A program made the translations under genes and the position numbers. Shown one piece after another: positions 8,199 through 16,529 of a DNA stretch of 64,000 nt. The DNA lies in contig JALSIM010000040.1 in the NCBI GenBank assembly GCA_026990035.1, forward strand, positions 235,461 through 299,460. The letters are read 5' to 3'. The stretch's first letter is position 1. Each line of letters begins with the position of its first letter. Source of the DNA: Alphaproteobacteria bacterium (GTDB lineage Bacteria; Pseudomonadota; Alphaproteobacteria; Geminicoccales; Geminicoccaceae). The notes below the pieces were generated by a model. That model worked only from the letters and a program-made list of their open reading frames with translations. It was not told the DNA's origin and did not search any database.

Positions 8199-9149
8199 AT
8201 GATGCGCAGAAGCCTGCTCGCCGGAGCGGCGGGCCTTCTCCTCCTGATCGCCGGCGAGGTGCGGGCGGCGGGCGACCCCGAGGCCTGCCGGACGGTTCGC
8301 TTCTCCGATGTCGGCTGGACCGACATCACCGCCACCACGGCCCTCGCTTCGGTGGTTCTCGAGGGTCTGGGCTACGAGCCCGAGGCGACCATCCTTTCGG
8401 TACCGGTGACCTTCACCAGTCTCGAGAACCAGGACATCGACGTTTTCCTCGGCAACTGGATGCCGACCATGGAGGCGGACATCCGCCCCTATCTCGACAA
8501 GGGCTCGGTCGAGCAGCTCGGGATCAACCTGGAAGGGGCCAAATACACCCTCGCCGTGCCGAGCTACCTGGCCGAGAAGGGGCTGCGGGATTTCGCCGAC
8601 ATCGCCCGCTTCCGCGACGAGCTCGACGGCAAGATCTACGGCATCGAACCCGGCAACGACGGCAACCGCCTGATCCAGCAGATGATCGACGAGAACGCCT
8701 TCGGCCTCGGCGGATTCGAGCTGGTGGAGAGTTCCGAACAGGGAATGTTGGCCGAGGTCGCCCGCAAGGTGCGCCGCGAGGAGGGCATCGTCTTCCTCGG
8801 CTGGGAGCCGCATCCCATGAACGCCAATTTCGAGATGACCTATCTGTCGGGCGGTGACGACTGGTTCGGGCCCGACTACGGCGGCGCCACGGTCTATACG
8901 GTGGTGCGCGCGGGCTATGTCGCGGAATGCCCGAACGTCGGCCGGTTCATCGGCAATCTGCGTTTCACCCTGCAGATGGAGAACGAGGTGATGAAGGCGA
9001 TCCTCGAGGACGGCGCCGAGCCGGAGGACGCCGCCACCGCCTGGCTGCGGGCCAATCCCGAGGTGCTGGAAGCCTGGCTCGAGGGGGTGACCACCATCGA
9101 CGGCGGAGACGGGCTGGCGGCCGTCAGGGCCCATCTCGGCCTCGACTGA
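8199..9149 (+). CDS. choX: choline ABC transporter substrate-binding protein
   Basis: A 316-residue periplasmic binding protein of the glycine betaine/choline type. The start is ATG 8199 (a second ATG is at 8202), with AGGGAG at 8183-8188; the longer frame from 8112 has no ribosome site. A signal peptide covers roughly residues 1-24 (hydrophobic LLAGAAGLLLLIAG, cleavage after VRA). The segment DVFLGNWMPTMEADIRPYL and LEGAKYTLAVP match rhizobial ChoX, and the Trp residues of the aromatic cage are present. It is the first gene of choXWV. Confidence 0.9.
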   Translation: MMRRSLLAGAAGLLLLIAGEVRAAGDPEACRTVRFSDVGWTDITATTALASVVLEGLGYEPEATILSVPVTFTSLENQDIDVFLGNWMPTMEADIRPYLDKGSVEQLGINLEGAKYTLAVPSYLAEKGLRDFADIARFRDELDGKIYGIEPGNDGNRLIQQMIDENAFGLGGFELVESSEQGMLAEVARKVRREEGIVFLGWEPHPMNANFEMTYLSGGDDWFGPDYGGATVYTVVRAGYVAECPNVGRFIGNLRFTLQMENEVMKAILEDGAEPEDAATAWLRANPEVLEAWLEGVTTIDGGDGLAAVRAHLGLD

Positions 9150-9188
9150 GTCCGGCCGGCGGGCGGTGAAGGCGGGAGGTGAGGGGCC

Positions 9189-10037
9189 GTGGACTGGCTG
9201 ACCGAAACCAAGATCCCGCTCGGCCGATGGATGCGGATCGGGGTCGACTGGCTGACCACCAATGCGGCCGGGTTCTTCGACACCGTCTCCCTGGTGCTGG
9301 GGACGGTCATCGAGGGGCTCATCGACGCCATGCAGTGGATGAACCCGGTGGTCCTGGTCCTCCTCTTCGCCGCCCTCGCCTGGCTGGTCCATCGCTCCTG
9401 GCGGCTGGTGCTCCTGGTGGTCTTCTCCGGGTTCCTGATCATCAATCTGGGATACTGGAAGGAGACCACCGAGACCCTGGCGCTGGTCGGCATGGCCACC
9501 GTGGTCTGCATGGTGGTGGGCGTGCCGATCGGCATCGCCGCCGCCCACCGGCCCTGGCTCTATCATGCCATCCGGCCGGTTCTCGATCTCATGCAGACCA
9601 TTCCGACGTTCGTCTATCTCATTCCGACACTCATTCTTTTCGGTCTCGGTGTGGTGCCGGGCCTGATCTCGACGGTGATCTTCGCGATTCCCGCCCCGAT
9701 CCGTCTCACCCATCTCGGCATTTCCGCCGTGCCCCGCCCCCTCAAGGAGGCGGCGGAGGCCTTCGGCGCCACCCCCTGGCAGCTTCTCTTCAAGGTCGAA
9801 CTGCCGCATGCGATGCCGGCGATCACCGCCGGTCTCACCCAATGCATCATGCTGGCCCTTTCCATGGTGGTGATCGCCGCCCTGGTGGGTGCCGACGGCC
9901 TCGGCAAGCCGGTCGTGCGGGCCCTCAACCAGGTCAACATCGCCAAGGGCTTCGAGGCCGGTCTCGCGATCGTGCTGGTGGCCATCGTCCTGGATCGGGT
10001 GTGCAAGCGGTCGGGTGGCGGGAGCGGCCATGGCTGA
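9189..10037 (+). CDS. choW: choline ABC transporter permease
   Basis: A 282-residue inner-membrane permease of the ProW/OpuAB family with about six membrane segments. The ABC-interaction loop is visible near residues 180-200 (PLKEAAEAFGATPWQLL). The GTG start at 9189 follows GAGGGG. It lies 39 bases after choX, and its 3' end overlaps the ATP-binding gene by 8 bases. It forms the transmembrane path of the importer with ChoX and ChoV. Confidence 0.88.
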   Translation: MDWLTETKIPLGRWMRIGVDWLTTNAAGFFDTVSLVLGTVIEGLIDAMQWMNPVVLVLLFAALAWLVHRSWRLVLLVVFSGFLIINLGYWKETTETLALVGMATVVCMVVGVPIGIAAAHRPWLYHAIRPVLDLMQTIPTFVYLIPTLILFGLGVVPGLISTVIFAIPAPIRLTHLGISAVPRPLKEAAEAFGATPWQLLFKVELPHAMPAITAGLTQCIMLALSMVVIAALVGADGLGKPVVRALNQVNIAKGFEAGLAIVLVAIVLDRVCKRSGGGSGHG

Positions 10038-11253
10038 CGGGCCGCCCGTCATCCGCTTCGAGAAGGTGGACATCGTCTTCGGGGCCCGTCCCCGGGCGGC
10101 CCTGCCGCTGATCGACGCCGGCCGCTCGCGCGAGGAGATTCTCGAGGCGACCGGCCAGGTGCTGGGTGTGGCGGGGGCCGATCTCGCGGTCGGCGAGGGG
10201 CAGATCTGCGTCCTGATGGGCCTCTCGGGCTCCGGCAAATCGACCCTCCTGCGGGCGGTCAACGGGCTCAACCGGGTCACCCGGGGGCGGGTGCTGGTCC
10301 GCGAGGAGACGGGGGAGACCGATGTCACCCGCTGCGACCCGGCCACCCTCAGGCGCCTGCGCACCCGCCGCATCGCGATGGTCTTCCAGCAGTTCGCGCT
10401 CCTGCCCTGGCGGTCGGTGGCCGACAATGTCGCCCTCGGTCTCGAGCTGCGGGGCACAGCGGAGGCGGAGCGGCGCCGGATCGTCGCCGAGAAGCTCGCC
10501 CTGGTCGGCCTCGAACAATGGGCGGACAAGCCGGTGCACGCCCTGTCGGGGGGAATGCAGCAGCGGGTCGGCCTCGCCCGGGCGCTGGCCACGGATGCCG
10601 ACATCCTGCTCATGGACGAGCCCTTCTCGGCCCTCGATCCGCTGATTCGCGACCGGCTCCAGGACGAGCTCCTGGAGCTGCAGCGGCGGCTGCGCAAGAC
10701 CATCCTGTTCGTCAGTCACGATCTCGACGAGGCCCTCAAGATCGGCTCCACCATCGCCATCATGGAGGGGGGACGCATCGTCCAGACGGGGGCGCCCGAG
10801 GAGATCGTCCTCGCCCCGGCCGACGACTACGTCCGGAGCTTCGTCGCCAACGTCAATCCGCTCAACGTCCTGCGGCTGGAAACGGCGATGCGCCCGCTGA
10901 CCGCCGCCGGCGCGGTCACCGTGCCGGTCGGCGACGGGCGCATGCTCGACGTGCGGCTCGACGATCGGGGGCGGCCGCGCGAGATCTGGGAGGGACGCCG
11001 GCGCCTGTCCCTCGCCTTCTGGGAGGCGCCGCGGGAGGAGGAGAGTGCGGAGCTGGTGGTGGCGGGACCGGCCGGGGCCTCGATCCGCCTCGCGGTGGCG
11101 GCCCTGGCGGCGAGCCGGCGGCCGTTGTTGGTCCTCGACCCGGAGGGGCGGCTGATCGGCTTCGTCGCTACCGACCGCCTGCTCGCCTGCCTGCGGCACG
11201 GGGGCGGCCCGGTACCGGCGGTACCGCGGAGGGCGGAGAGGGAGCGATGCTGA
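10030..11253 (+). CDS. choV: choline/glycine betaine ABC transporter ATP-binding protein
   Basis: A 407-residue ABC ATPase. Walker A is GLSGSGKST, the Q-loop FQQFALLPW, the signature LSGGMQQRVGLARAL and Walker B ILLMDEPFSALDP. An extension after residue 280 corresponds to the CBS-like tail of ProV/OpuAA proteins, which often senses ionic strength; whether it is functional here is unclear. The ATG at 10030 lies inside the 3' end of choW, and the stop overlaps the start of the MetE-like gene (ATGCTGA), so all four genes look like one operon. Confidence 0.9.
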   Translation: MADGPPVIRFEKVDIVFGARPRAALPLIDAGRSREEILEATGQVLGVAGADLAVGEGQICVLMGLSGSGKSTLLRAVNGLNRVTRGRVLVREETGETDVTRCDPATLRRLRTRRIAMVFQQFALLPWRSVADNVALGLELRGTAEAERRRIVAEKLALVGLEQWADKPVHALSGGMQQRVGLARALATDADILLMDEPFSALDPLIRDRLQDELLELQRRLRKTILFVSHDLDEALKIGSTIAIMEGGRIVQTGAPEEIVLAPADDYVRSFVANVNPLNVLRLETAMRPLTAAGAVTVPVGDGRMLDVRLDDRGRPREIWEGRRRLSLAFWEAPREEESAELVVAGPAGASIRLAVAALAASRRPLLVLDPEGRLIGFVATDRLLACLRHGGGPVPAVPRRAERERC

Positions 11254-12290
11254 CCACCACCATCGGCGCCTATCCGAAGCCCGATGACGTGCCGCTGCCG
11301 GACTGGTTCCACGCCGAGGGCGGCACCGACACCCCCGATCCCACCCGGGGTTACGCCGAGGCCTGGGCGGAATGGGGCGAGGCGTTGCGGGAGATCCTCG
11401 ACCGGGCGACGGTGGAGGTGGTGCGCGAGCAGGTGGCGCTGGGCATCGACCTGCCCACCGACGGCGAGATCCGGCGCGAGAACTACATCCACTACCACTG
11501 CCGGCACATCGCCGGAATCGACTTCGCGCGGCTGTCGGAAAAAACCATGCGCGGTCACTACCGGGCACGTCTGCCGACCGTCCGCGGACCGCTGGCGGCC
11601 ACCGATCCCTTTCTCGTGCGTGACTGGCAGGTGGCCCAGGCGGCCACCGATCGGCCGGTGAAGATCACCGTGCCCGGACCGCTGACCATCACCGACAGCA
11701 TCGTCGATGCGCATTACGGCGATCCGGCGCGGCTCGGGCGGGCGCTGGCCGAGGTTCTCAATGTCGAGATCCGCAGGCTGGGCGAAGCCGGCTGCCGCTG
11801 GATCCAGGTCGACGAGCCGCTGTTCGCCCGCCGGACGGAGGAGGCGCTGGCCTTCGGCATCGAGAATCTCGAGCGCTGTCTCCACGGTCTCCCGGCCGGG
11901 GTCACCCGCTGCGTCCACATCTGCTGCGGCTATCCCGACCGTGTCGATCGCGAAGACTATCCCAAGGCCCCGCGCGAGGCCTATTTCCGCCTCGCCCCGG
12001 TTCTCGACGGGGCGGCGGTGGACGCGGTTTCCATCGAGGACGCGCATCGGCACAACGATCTGCGCCTGCTCGAGCGGTTCGCCCGCAAGACGGTGATCTT
12101 CGGGGTGATCGCCATCGCCCGCAGCCGGGTGGAGAAGGTGGAGGAGGTGCGCGGGCGGCTCGCCGCGGCCCTCGGCCACATCGATCGCGAGCGGCTGATC
12201 GCCGCCCCCGACTGCGGGCTCGGTCTGCTGCCGCGGAAACGGGTGCGGGAGAAGCTACGGGTGATGGTCGCGGCGGCCCGGACCCTCTGA
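11247..12290 (+). CDS. cobalamin-independent methionine synthase II family protein (core MetE-like)
   Basis: A 347-residue protein equivalent to the catalytic C-terminal barrel of MetE, without the N-terminal domain that makes MetE about 750 residues long. All zinc ligands are present: H224 and C226 in HICCG, E264 in SIED and C323 in APDCGLG. Such enzymes move a methyl group to a thiol such as homocysteine; the donor for short forms varies. It is coupled to choV by a 7-base overlap, so a role in using a methyl group from choline or betaine metabolism is an attractive inference, not shown by sequence. Methylfolate-dependent methionine synthesis is the alternative. Confidence 0.85.
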   Translation: MLTTTIGAYPKPDDVPLPDWFHAEGGTDTPDPTRGYAEAWAEWGEALREILDRATVEVVREQVALGIDLPTDGEIRRENYIHYHCRHIAGIDFARLSEKTMRGHYRARLPTVRGPLAATDPFLVRDWQVAQAATDRPVKITVPGPLTITDSIVDAHYGDPARLGRALAEVLNVEIRRLGEAGCRWIQVDEPLFARRTEEALAFGIENLERCLHGLPAGVTRCVHICCGYPDRVDREDYPKAPREAYFRLAPVLDGAAVDAVSIEDAHRHNDLRLLERFARKTVIFGVIAIARSRVEKVEEVRGRLAAALGHIDRERLIAAPDCGLGLLPRKRVREKLRVMVAAARTL

Positions 12291-12554
12291 ACCCCGCCGG
12301 CCGGCGCGGGCCTCCCGGCGGCTCCGGAGGCGGCGGCAGAGCGCCAATAGCATCGCCGGGCCGACGGCGAGCTGGAGCCAGATGGAAAACCCTTCCAGCC
12401 ACAGGCTGTAGCCGGAAAACGGCGGCTGCGGACGGGCGGCGGCGTAGATCACGGCCACCGTCAGACCGCTCCCCAGCCACCAGCCGAGCTCGGCGTCGAA
12501 CCGGATCTTCCTCCCTGTCGCGGGCATCCCGGGGTTCCGCGCATTCCTTGACAT
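12255..12554 (-). CDS. small membrane protein, uncharacterised
   Basis: A 99-residue frame from ATG 12554 (or ATG 12527, 90 residues). Two hydrophobic segments are visible, near residues 25-40 (WWLGSGLTVAVIYAAA) and 53-72, followed by an Arg-rich tail, which is a credible small inner-membrane protein. Its 3' end overlaps the MetE-like gene on the other strand by 36 bases. No family is recognised and no strong ribosome site is present, so it could be spurious; the hydrophobic pattern and the otherwise empty interval favour a gene. Confidence 0.4.
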   Translation of the reverse strand: MSRNARNPGMPATGRKIRFDAELGWWLGSGLTVAVIYAAARPQPPFSGYSLWLEGFSIWLQLAVGPAMLLALCRRLRSRREARAGRRGSEGPGRRDHHP

Positions 12555-12612
12555 CGGGTTAACGGAAGCAGCTCGGAGCCGGATTCGGGGCCGAAAAGCG
12601 ACGCAGGATGTA

Positions 12613-12641
12613 TTGACGTATGTTAATCGGATTAATATCCT
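12613..12641 (+). promoter_or_regulatory. sigma70-like promoter with palindrome in the spacer
   Basis: TTGACG (12613-12618), a 17-base spacer and TATCCT (12636-12641) in an AT-rich patch, upstream of the gene at 12675. The spacer contains the perfect palindrome TTAATC-G-GATTAA (12623-12635), well placed for a repressor operator. The protein that binds is unknown. Confidence 0.5.
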
Positions 12642-12674
12642 AACACCCCCCCGAACTTCGAGGATGTTGGCCAC

Positions 12675-13028
12675 ATGAAGAACAAGTTTCGCGAAGTTTT
12701 TAGGTATTTGCGCCTGATTTGGCGCGCCTGGCCACGACGTTTCGTCCTCCGCGAGACCGGTACCCCGGTCGAGCTCCTGCAGATCGAGGACCGGGACGGC
12801 AGCCGGCGCTATCTCGTGGAACTGCCGAGCGGCCGCCGCGAACTGGTCTCCGAGGAAGCCCTCACCAGCCGCATCGCCCACGCCGGCGTCGCGGTCGCCA
12901 CCCTGGTCGCGGTGGCCCTGGCCGGCCTCGTCGCCGGCGCCAGTCTCCTGCCCGATCTGCAGGCCGCGGTACTGCGCCTCAAGGGGGCCTGCGAGGCCCT
13001 CGGCGGCCTGCCGCGGGCGGAGCGCTGA
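12675..13028 (+). CDS. hypothetical single-pass membrane protein
   Basis: A 117-residue protein with a basic, aromatic N-terminus, a short beta-rich middle (PVELLQIEDRDGSRRYLVEL) and one hydrophobic segment at about residues 88-112 (AGVAVATLVAVALAGLVAGA). No family is recognised. It has its own AT-rich promoter region with a palindrome in the spacer, so it is probably a single-gene, regulated unit. Its last 50 bases overlap the end of the convergent LacI-type gene. Confidence 0.5.
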   Translation: MKNKFREVFRYLRLIWRAWPRRFVLRETGTPVELLQIEDRDGSRRYLVELPSGRRELVSEEALTSRIAHAGVAVATLVAVALAGLVAGASLLPDLQAAVLRLKGACEALGGLPRAER

Positions 13029-14076
13029 GCGGGATCCTCGCCGCCCCCTCGGCGGCCGCTGCCGGATCCGGTGGCGGCCCGTCCGATTCCCGGAGGATCA
13101 GCTCGGGCTCCCAGATCTCCTGCAATTCGCCCGGATCGGCGCCGTCGAGCAGGGCCAGGACCATCGCCGCGAGGCGCCTCCCGGCGTCGCGGATCGGCAT
13201 CCGGATGGTCGAGAGCGGCGGTTCCGCGACCCGGGCCAGGGGAATGTCGTTGTAGCCGATCACCGAGACCTCCCGGCCCGGGCGCAGCCCCAGCCCCCGC
13301 AACGCCCGCATCGCGCCGATCGCGGTCAGATCCTCGATGCAGAGCAGGGCGGTGGGGCGCGGCCGCAGCCGCATCAGCGCCCGGGCCGCCCGGGCTCCCG
13401 CCTCTTCGCCGAAGCCGTCGTGCCGGAGGAGTTCCCGGCGCGGGACGATACCGGCGCGGGCGAGGGCACGGCGATAGCCGGCGAGGCGCTCGCGCACGAA
13501 GTTGAAGCGGGGATCGGCGGCGATGAAGGCGATCTCCCGGTGGCCGAGTTCCAGGAGCCGCATCGTCGCCATCTCCAGCGCCCGCTCGCCGTCCAGATCG
13601 ACGAAGGCGTGGCGGGCGGCCTGGCGGTCGCGCCCGAGGGTGGCGAAGGGAAAGCCGCGCCCGGCGAGATATTCCACCCGCGGATCGGCGGTGAAGGTGC
13701 GATCGAGGATGAGCCCGTCGACCCGCCGGCCCTCGACGAGCTTGCGGCAGACGTCGAGCGGGGCTTCGCCTTCCGGCACGCAGGCCAGGACGAGGTCGAA
13801 GTTGGCGGCGTGGAGGGTCTCGCCGATGCCCGCGAGGAGGTCGGCGAAATAGGGGTTGCCGTAATAGGCGGCGAGGCTCTGCGGCACGAAGCCGATGGTC
13901 TCGCTGCGGCCGGAGCTCAGCCGGCGGGCGGTGGCGTTGGGGGCGTAGCCGAGCTCGCGGGCCATCGACACCACCCGCTCGCGGGTCCGCGGGCTGACGT
14001 CCGAATAGCCGTTGAGCGCGCGCGACACGGTCGTCATCGACAGACCGAGGCGGCGCGAGAGCTCCTTGAGATTCAT
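12979..14076 (-). CDS. LacI family transcriptional regulator
   Basis: A 365-residue repressor. The N-terminal helix-turn-helix NLKELSRRLGLSMTTVSRAL and hinge region ATARRLSSGRSETIGF are typical of LacI/PurR, followed by a periplasmic-binding-protein-like ligand domain (about residues 60-330). I chose ATG 14076, where the family N-terminus begins, over the longer frame from 14133. The C-terminal 20-30 residues are Pro/Arg/Ala-rich and overlap the convergent gene, suggesting a recently extended tail. No sugar transporter adjoins it, so its target is unknown. Confidence 0.85.
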   Translation of the reverse strand: MNLKELSRRLGLSMTTVSRALNGYSDVSPRTRERVVSMARELGYAPNATARRLSSGRSETIGFVPQSLAAYYGNPYFADLLAGIGETLHAANFDLVLACVPEGEAPLDVCRKLVEGRRVDGLILDRTFTADPRVEYLAGRGFPFATLGRDRQAARHAFVDLDGERALEMATMRLLELGHREIAFIAADPRFNFVRERLAGYRRALARAGIVPRRELLRHDGFGEEAGARAARALMRLRPRPTALLCIEDLTAIGAMRALRGLGLRPGREVSVIGYNDIPLARVAEPPLSTIRMPIRDAGRRLAAMVLALLDGADPGELQEIWEPELILRESDGPPPDPAAAAEGAARIPLSAPPAAGRRGPRRPP

Positions 14077-14154
14077 CTCGCCACCGGCTTCGCTTCCGCC
14101 CGCTCGATAGCGCTCCGAGCGGGCCGCGGTCAAACCCCGCCCGGCGGCGGCGTC

Positions 14155-14322
14155 TCAGCGCGGCAGGACGAAGGCCAGAAAATAGCCGATCGCCGCCCCC
14201 GTCACCAGAGCCGCCGCCAATCCGGTCCAGGAAAGGCCGCCGGCGGGGCGCCGCCGCGCCCGGACCTCCGCCACCGCGTCGCGGTCGATGCGCACCGGAA
14301 AGCGCTCGACACGGTTGATCAT
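14155..14322 (-). CDS. small single-pass membrane protein
   Basis: A 55-residue protein with a basic N-terminal half and one hydrophobic segment (about residues 30-52, WTGLAAALVTGAAIGYFLAF). ATG 14322 is preceded by GGAGGAAAGA, an excellent ribosome site, so this start is preferred to 14376. Two GGTTAA hexamers upstream (14337-14342 and 14378-14383) read TTAACC on the coding strand. No family is recognised. Confidence 0.6.
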   Translation of the reverse strand: MINRVERFPVRIDRDAVAEVRARRRPAGGLSWTGLAAALVTGAAIGYFLAFVLPR

Positions 14323-14336
14323 TCTTTCCTCCCGAC

Positions 14337-14383
14337 GGTTAACGGACACCAACCCTAACCGCCGGGCCACGCGCATGGGTTAA
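14337..14383 (-). promoter_or_regulatory. paired TTAACC half-sites upstream of the small membrane protein
   Basis: TTAACC occurs twice on the minus strand (14342-14337 and 14383-14378), 41 bases apart, about four helical turns. This resembles CtrA half-sites of alphaproteobacteria, but the full TTAA-N7-TTAA motif is absent. The call rests on position and motif only. Confidence 0.3.
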
Positions 14384-14435
14384 CGAATCGTGAAGATCCT
14401 GCCGGATGCGTCCTCGGGTATGCGCGATTCCGGCC

Positions 14436-15278
14436 TCAGGGCTTCTCGCCGCGCCGGATCCGCCGCTCGATGTCCTCGATGCAGGCGGGCAGGCCGGTGA
14501 TGTCGTCGACCACGTAATGGGCACCGCAGCGCAGCATGTTGCGGTAGGCCCGCTGCCGCCGCGCCTCCTGCTCTTCGGCGGACAGCGCCTTCCAGTCTTC
14601 GAGAGAAAGCCCCACCTCGTTGCCGGAGACGGCGAGACCGATGCTCCACATCCCGGCGTTGAGCCCTTCCTCGATTCCGGGCACGGTGTCGTCCACCTTG
14701 ACGCAGGCGGCAACGCAATCGACCCCGAGATTGATCACGTTCTGCAGGCACATGTAGGGGTAGGGACGGCCCGCCGGGACGTCCGAGGCGCAGACCGTAC
14801 TGTCCGGCTCGTAGCCCTGGCGCCTGGCGTCGGTGAGATTGATGGCCATCATCTCGTCGGTGTAGCCGGTGGTGGAGCCGATCTTGATGCCCCGCTCCCG
14901 CAGCCAGGCGATGGTCTCGAGGGTGCCGGGCACGAGGTCCGAATACCGGCTCAGGCATTCGAGCTGGAGGGGCACGAAATCGGCGAACATCGCCTCCACG
15001 TCCTCTTCCGTGGGCGGTCGGCCGTGGGTTTCCTCCCAGCGCCGCCGGACCGAGGGCAGCTCGGTGATCCGCTGGATGTGGACCTTCTTGTGGGCGCCCA
15101 TCGGCGCCCGGGCCTCCTCCATCGTGATCGGCACCCGGCGGCGCTCGAAGACCTCGAGGAACACCGCCGCCGGCGCCATGCAGCCGAAATCCATGGTGGT
15201 CCCGGCCCAATCCAGCAGCACCGCCTGGACCGGACCGGCATAGCTGCGGGCGTAACGGAAATCGTAGATCTGGCTCAT
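14436..15278 (-). CDS. phnX: phosphonoacetaldehyde hydrolase
   Basis: A 280-residue HAD-superfamily enzyme that cleaves the C-P bond of phosphonoacetaldehyde to acetaldehyde and phosphate. The nucleophile motif DWAGT gives D23, and the Schiff-base lysine is K64 in MGAHKKVHI; KVDDTVPG supplies the acidic magnesium site. It is downstream of phnW on the same strand with a 31-base gap, giving the complete two-step 2-aminoethylphosphonate pathway. No phosphonate transporter is in the window. Confidence 0.93.
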   Translation of the reverse strand: MSQIYDFRYARSYAGPVQAVLLDWAGTTMDFGCMAPAAVFLEVFERRRVPITMEEARAPMGAHKKVHIQRITELPSVRRRWEETHGRPPTEEDVEAMFADFVPLQLECLSRYSDLVPGTLETIAWLRERGIKIGSTTGYTDEMMAINLTDARRQGYEPDSTVCASDVPAGRPYPYMCLQNVINLGVDCVAACVKVDDTVPGIEEGLNAGMWSIGLAVSGNEVGLSLEDWKALSAEEQEARRQRAYRNMLRCGAHYVVDDITGLPACIEDIERRIRRGEKP

Positions 15279-15309
15279 CGCTGCGAGTCTCCCGTGCGCG
15301 GTTGCGGGG

Positions 15310-16437
15310 TCAGTCGGCGGGACGGCCGCTGGCCACCCCCATCTCCTTCATCGTCTCGGCCACCGCGGCGAGGGCGCGGCGCATTTCGGCGGCGCCGATC
15401 CGGCCGATGCAGCCGATCCGGAAACTCGGCGCCACGGTGAGCTTGCCGGGATAGATGACGAAGCCCCGGCGCCGCAGCCGGTCGTAGAATTCCTCGAAAC
15501 GGAACGCGGGATCGGCCGGCATCCGGAAAGTGACGATGATCGGCGCCTGCAGATCGTCCGGCAGCAGGGTCGCGAAGCCCAGGGCCCGCATCCCCTCGAC
15601 CAGGATCCGGCAGTTCTCGCGGTAACGCCGCCCGCGCCCCTCGACGCCGCCTTCCGCCTCGTGCTCGTTCAGCGCTCGCTGGAAGGCCGCCAGCACATGG
15701 GTGGGCGGGGTGAAGCGCCATTGTCCGTTCTTCTCCATGGCCAGGTACTGATCGTGCAGATCGAGCGAAAGGGAAGGGGAATTGCCGGCCGCCGCCAGCA
15801 GCGCCTCGCGCTCGACGATGGCGAAGGCGACCCCCGGCACCCCTTCGAGACATTTGTTGGCCGAGGCGGCGACCGCCTCGAAGCGGATCTCGCGGGCATC
15901 CAGGGGCAGGGCGCCGAAGGCGCTCATCGCGTCGATCAGCAGCCGACGACCGTGGCGGGCGGTGACCGCGGCGATCGCCGGCAGGGGATTGAGGATCCCC
16001 GAGGTGGTCTCGCAATGGACGACGGCGACGTGGGTCACCGCCGGATCCGCGGCCAGCGCCCGGTCGAGGGCGTCGGGATCGTTCGGCACGTCCTCCGGCG
16101 TCCGCAGGGCGACGGAAGCCCGCCCGTGACAGGCGGCGATCTTCAGCATCCGTTCGCCGTAGGCTCCGTTGACCAGCACCAGGAGCTTGCCCTCCCGGGG
16201 GACGAGGGTGCCCAGCATGGCCTCGACGACGAAGGTGCCGCTGCCCTGCAACGGCACCGTCACATGGCTCGCCTCGGCACCGGCGAGGGCGGTGAGCCGC
16301 CGGCGGACGGCGGCGTTGAGGGCGACGAAATCGCGGTCGCGGGACCCCCAGTCGCGCAGCATCGCCTCCCTGACGGTGCGCGAGGTGGTGAGGGGACCCG
16401 GAGTCAGCAGCAGCGGTTCGGACGGGGCGGCGGACAT
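15310..16437 (-). CDS. phnW: 2-aminoethylphosphonate--pyruvate transaminase
   Basis: A 375-residue class V PLP aminotransferase converting 2-aminoethylphosphonate and pyruvate to phosphonoacetaldehyde and alanine. The N-terminus LLLTPGPLTTSRTVREAM is characteristic; D169 in LLIDAMSAFG and the PLP lysine K195 in SANKCLEGVPG are present. Start ATG 16437 gives the family-like N-terminus; the frame is open to 16488. It forms an operon with phnX and is divergent from a LysR regulator. Confidence 0.93.
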   Translation of the reverse strand: MSAAPSEPLLLTPGPLTTSRTVREAMLRDWGSRDRDFVALNAAVRRRLTALAGAEASHVTVPLQGSGTFVVEAMLGTLVPREGKLLVLVNGAYGERMLKIAACHGRASVALRTPEDVPNDPDALDRALAADPAVTHVAVVHCETTSGILNPLPAIAAVTARHGRRLLIDAMSAFGALPLDAREIRFEAVAASANKCLEGVPGVAFAIVEREALLAAAGNSPSLSLDLHDQYLAMEKNGQWRFTPPTHVLAAFQRALNEHEAEGGVEGRGRRYRENCRILVEGMRALGFATLLPDDLQAPIIVTFRMPADPAFRFEEFYDRLRRRGFVIYPGKLTVAPSFRIGCIGRIGAAEMRRALAAVAETMKEMGVASGRPAD

Positions 16438-16486
16438 GGCGGACGGTTCCTTCGCGGTCTGCCCGCCTCTTGCGCTCTGTCTCGTC

Positions 16487-16501
16487 ATAGGTCAAATCTA
16501 T
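16487..16501. promoter_or_regulatory. candidate LysR operator (T-N11-A)
   Basis: ATAG (16487-16490), 7 bases, CTAT (16498-16501): a partial palindrome fitting the LysR T-N11-A pattern, located between divergent phnW and the LysR gene. Binding by that LysR protein is inferred. Confidence 0.5.
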
Positions 16502-16529
16502 AAATCTGATGCACGAATAAGAATTGCTG

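Noticed and set aside
7272..10703. A 1143-residue open frame on the minus strand
   Set aside because: Antisense to the SDR and choXWV genes; its sequence is Arg/Ser/Gly-rich and resembles no protein.
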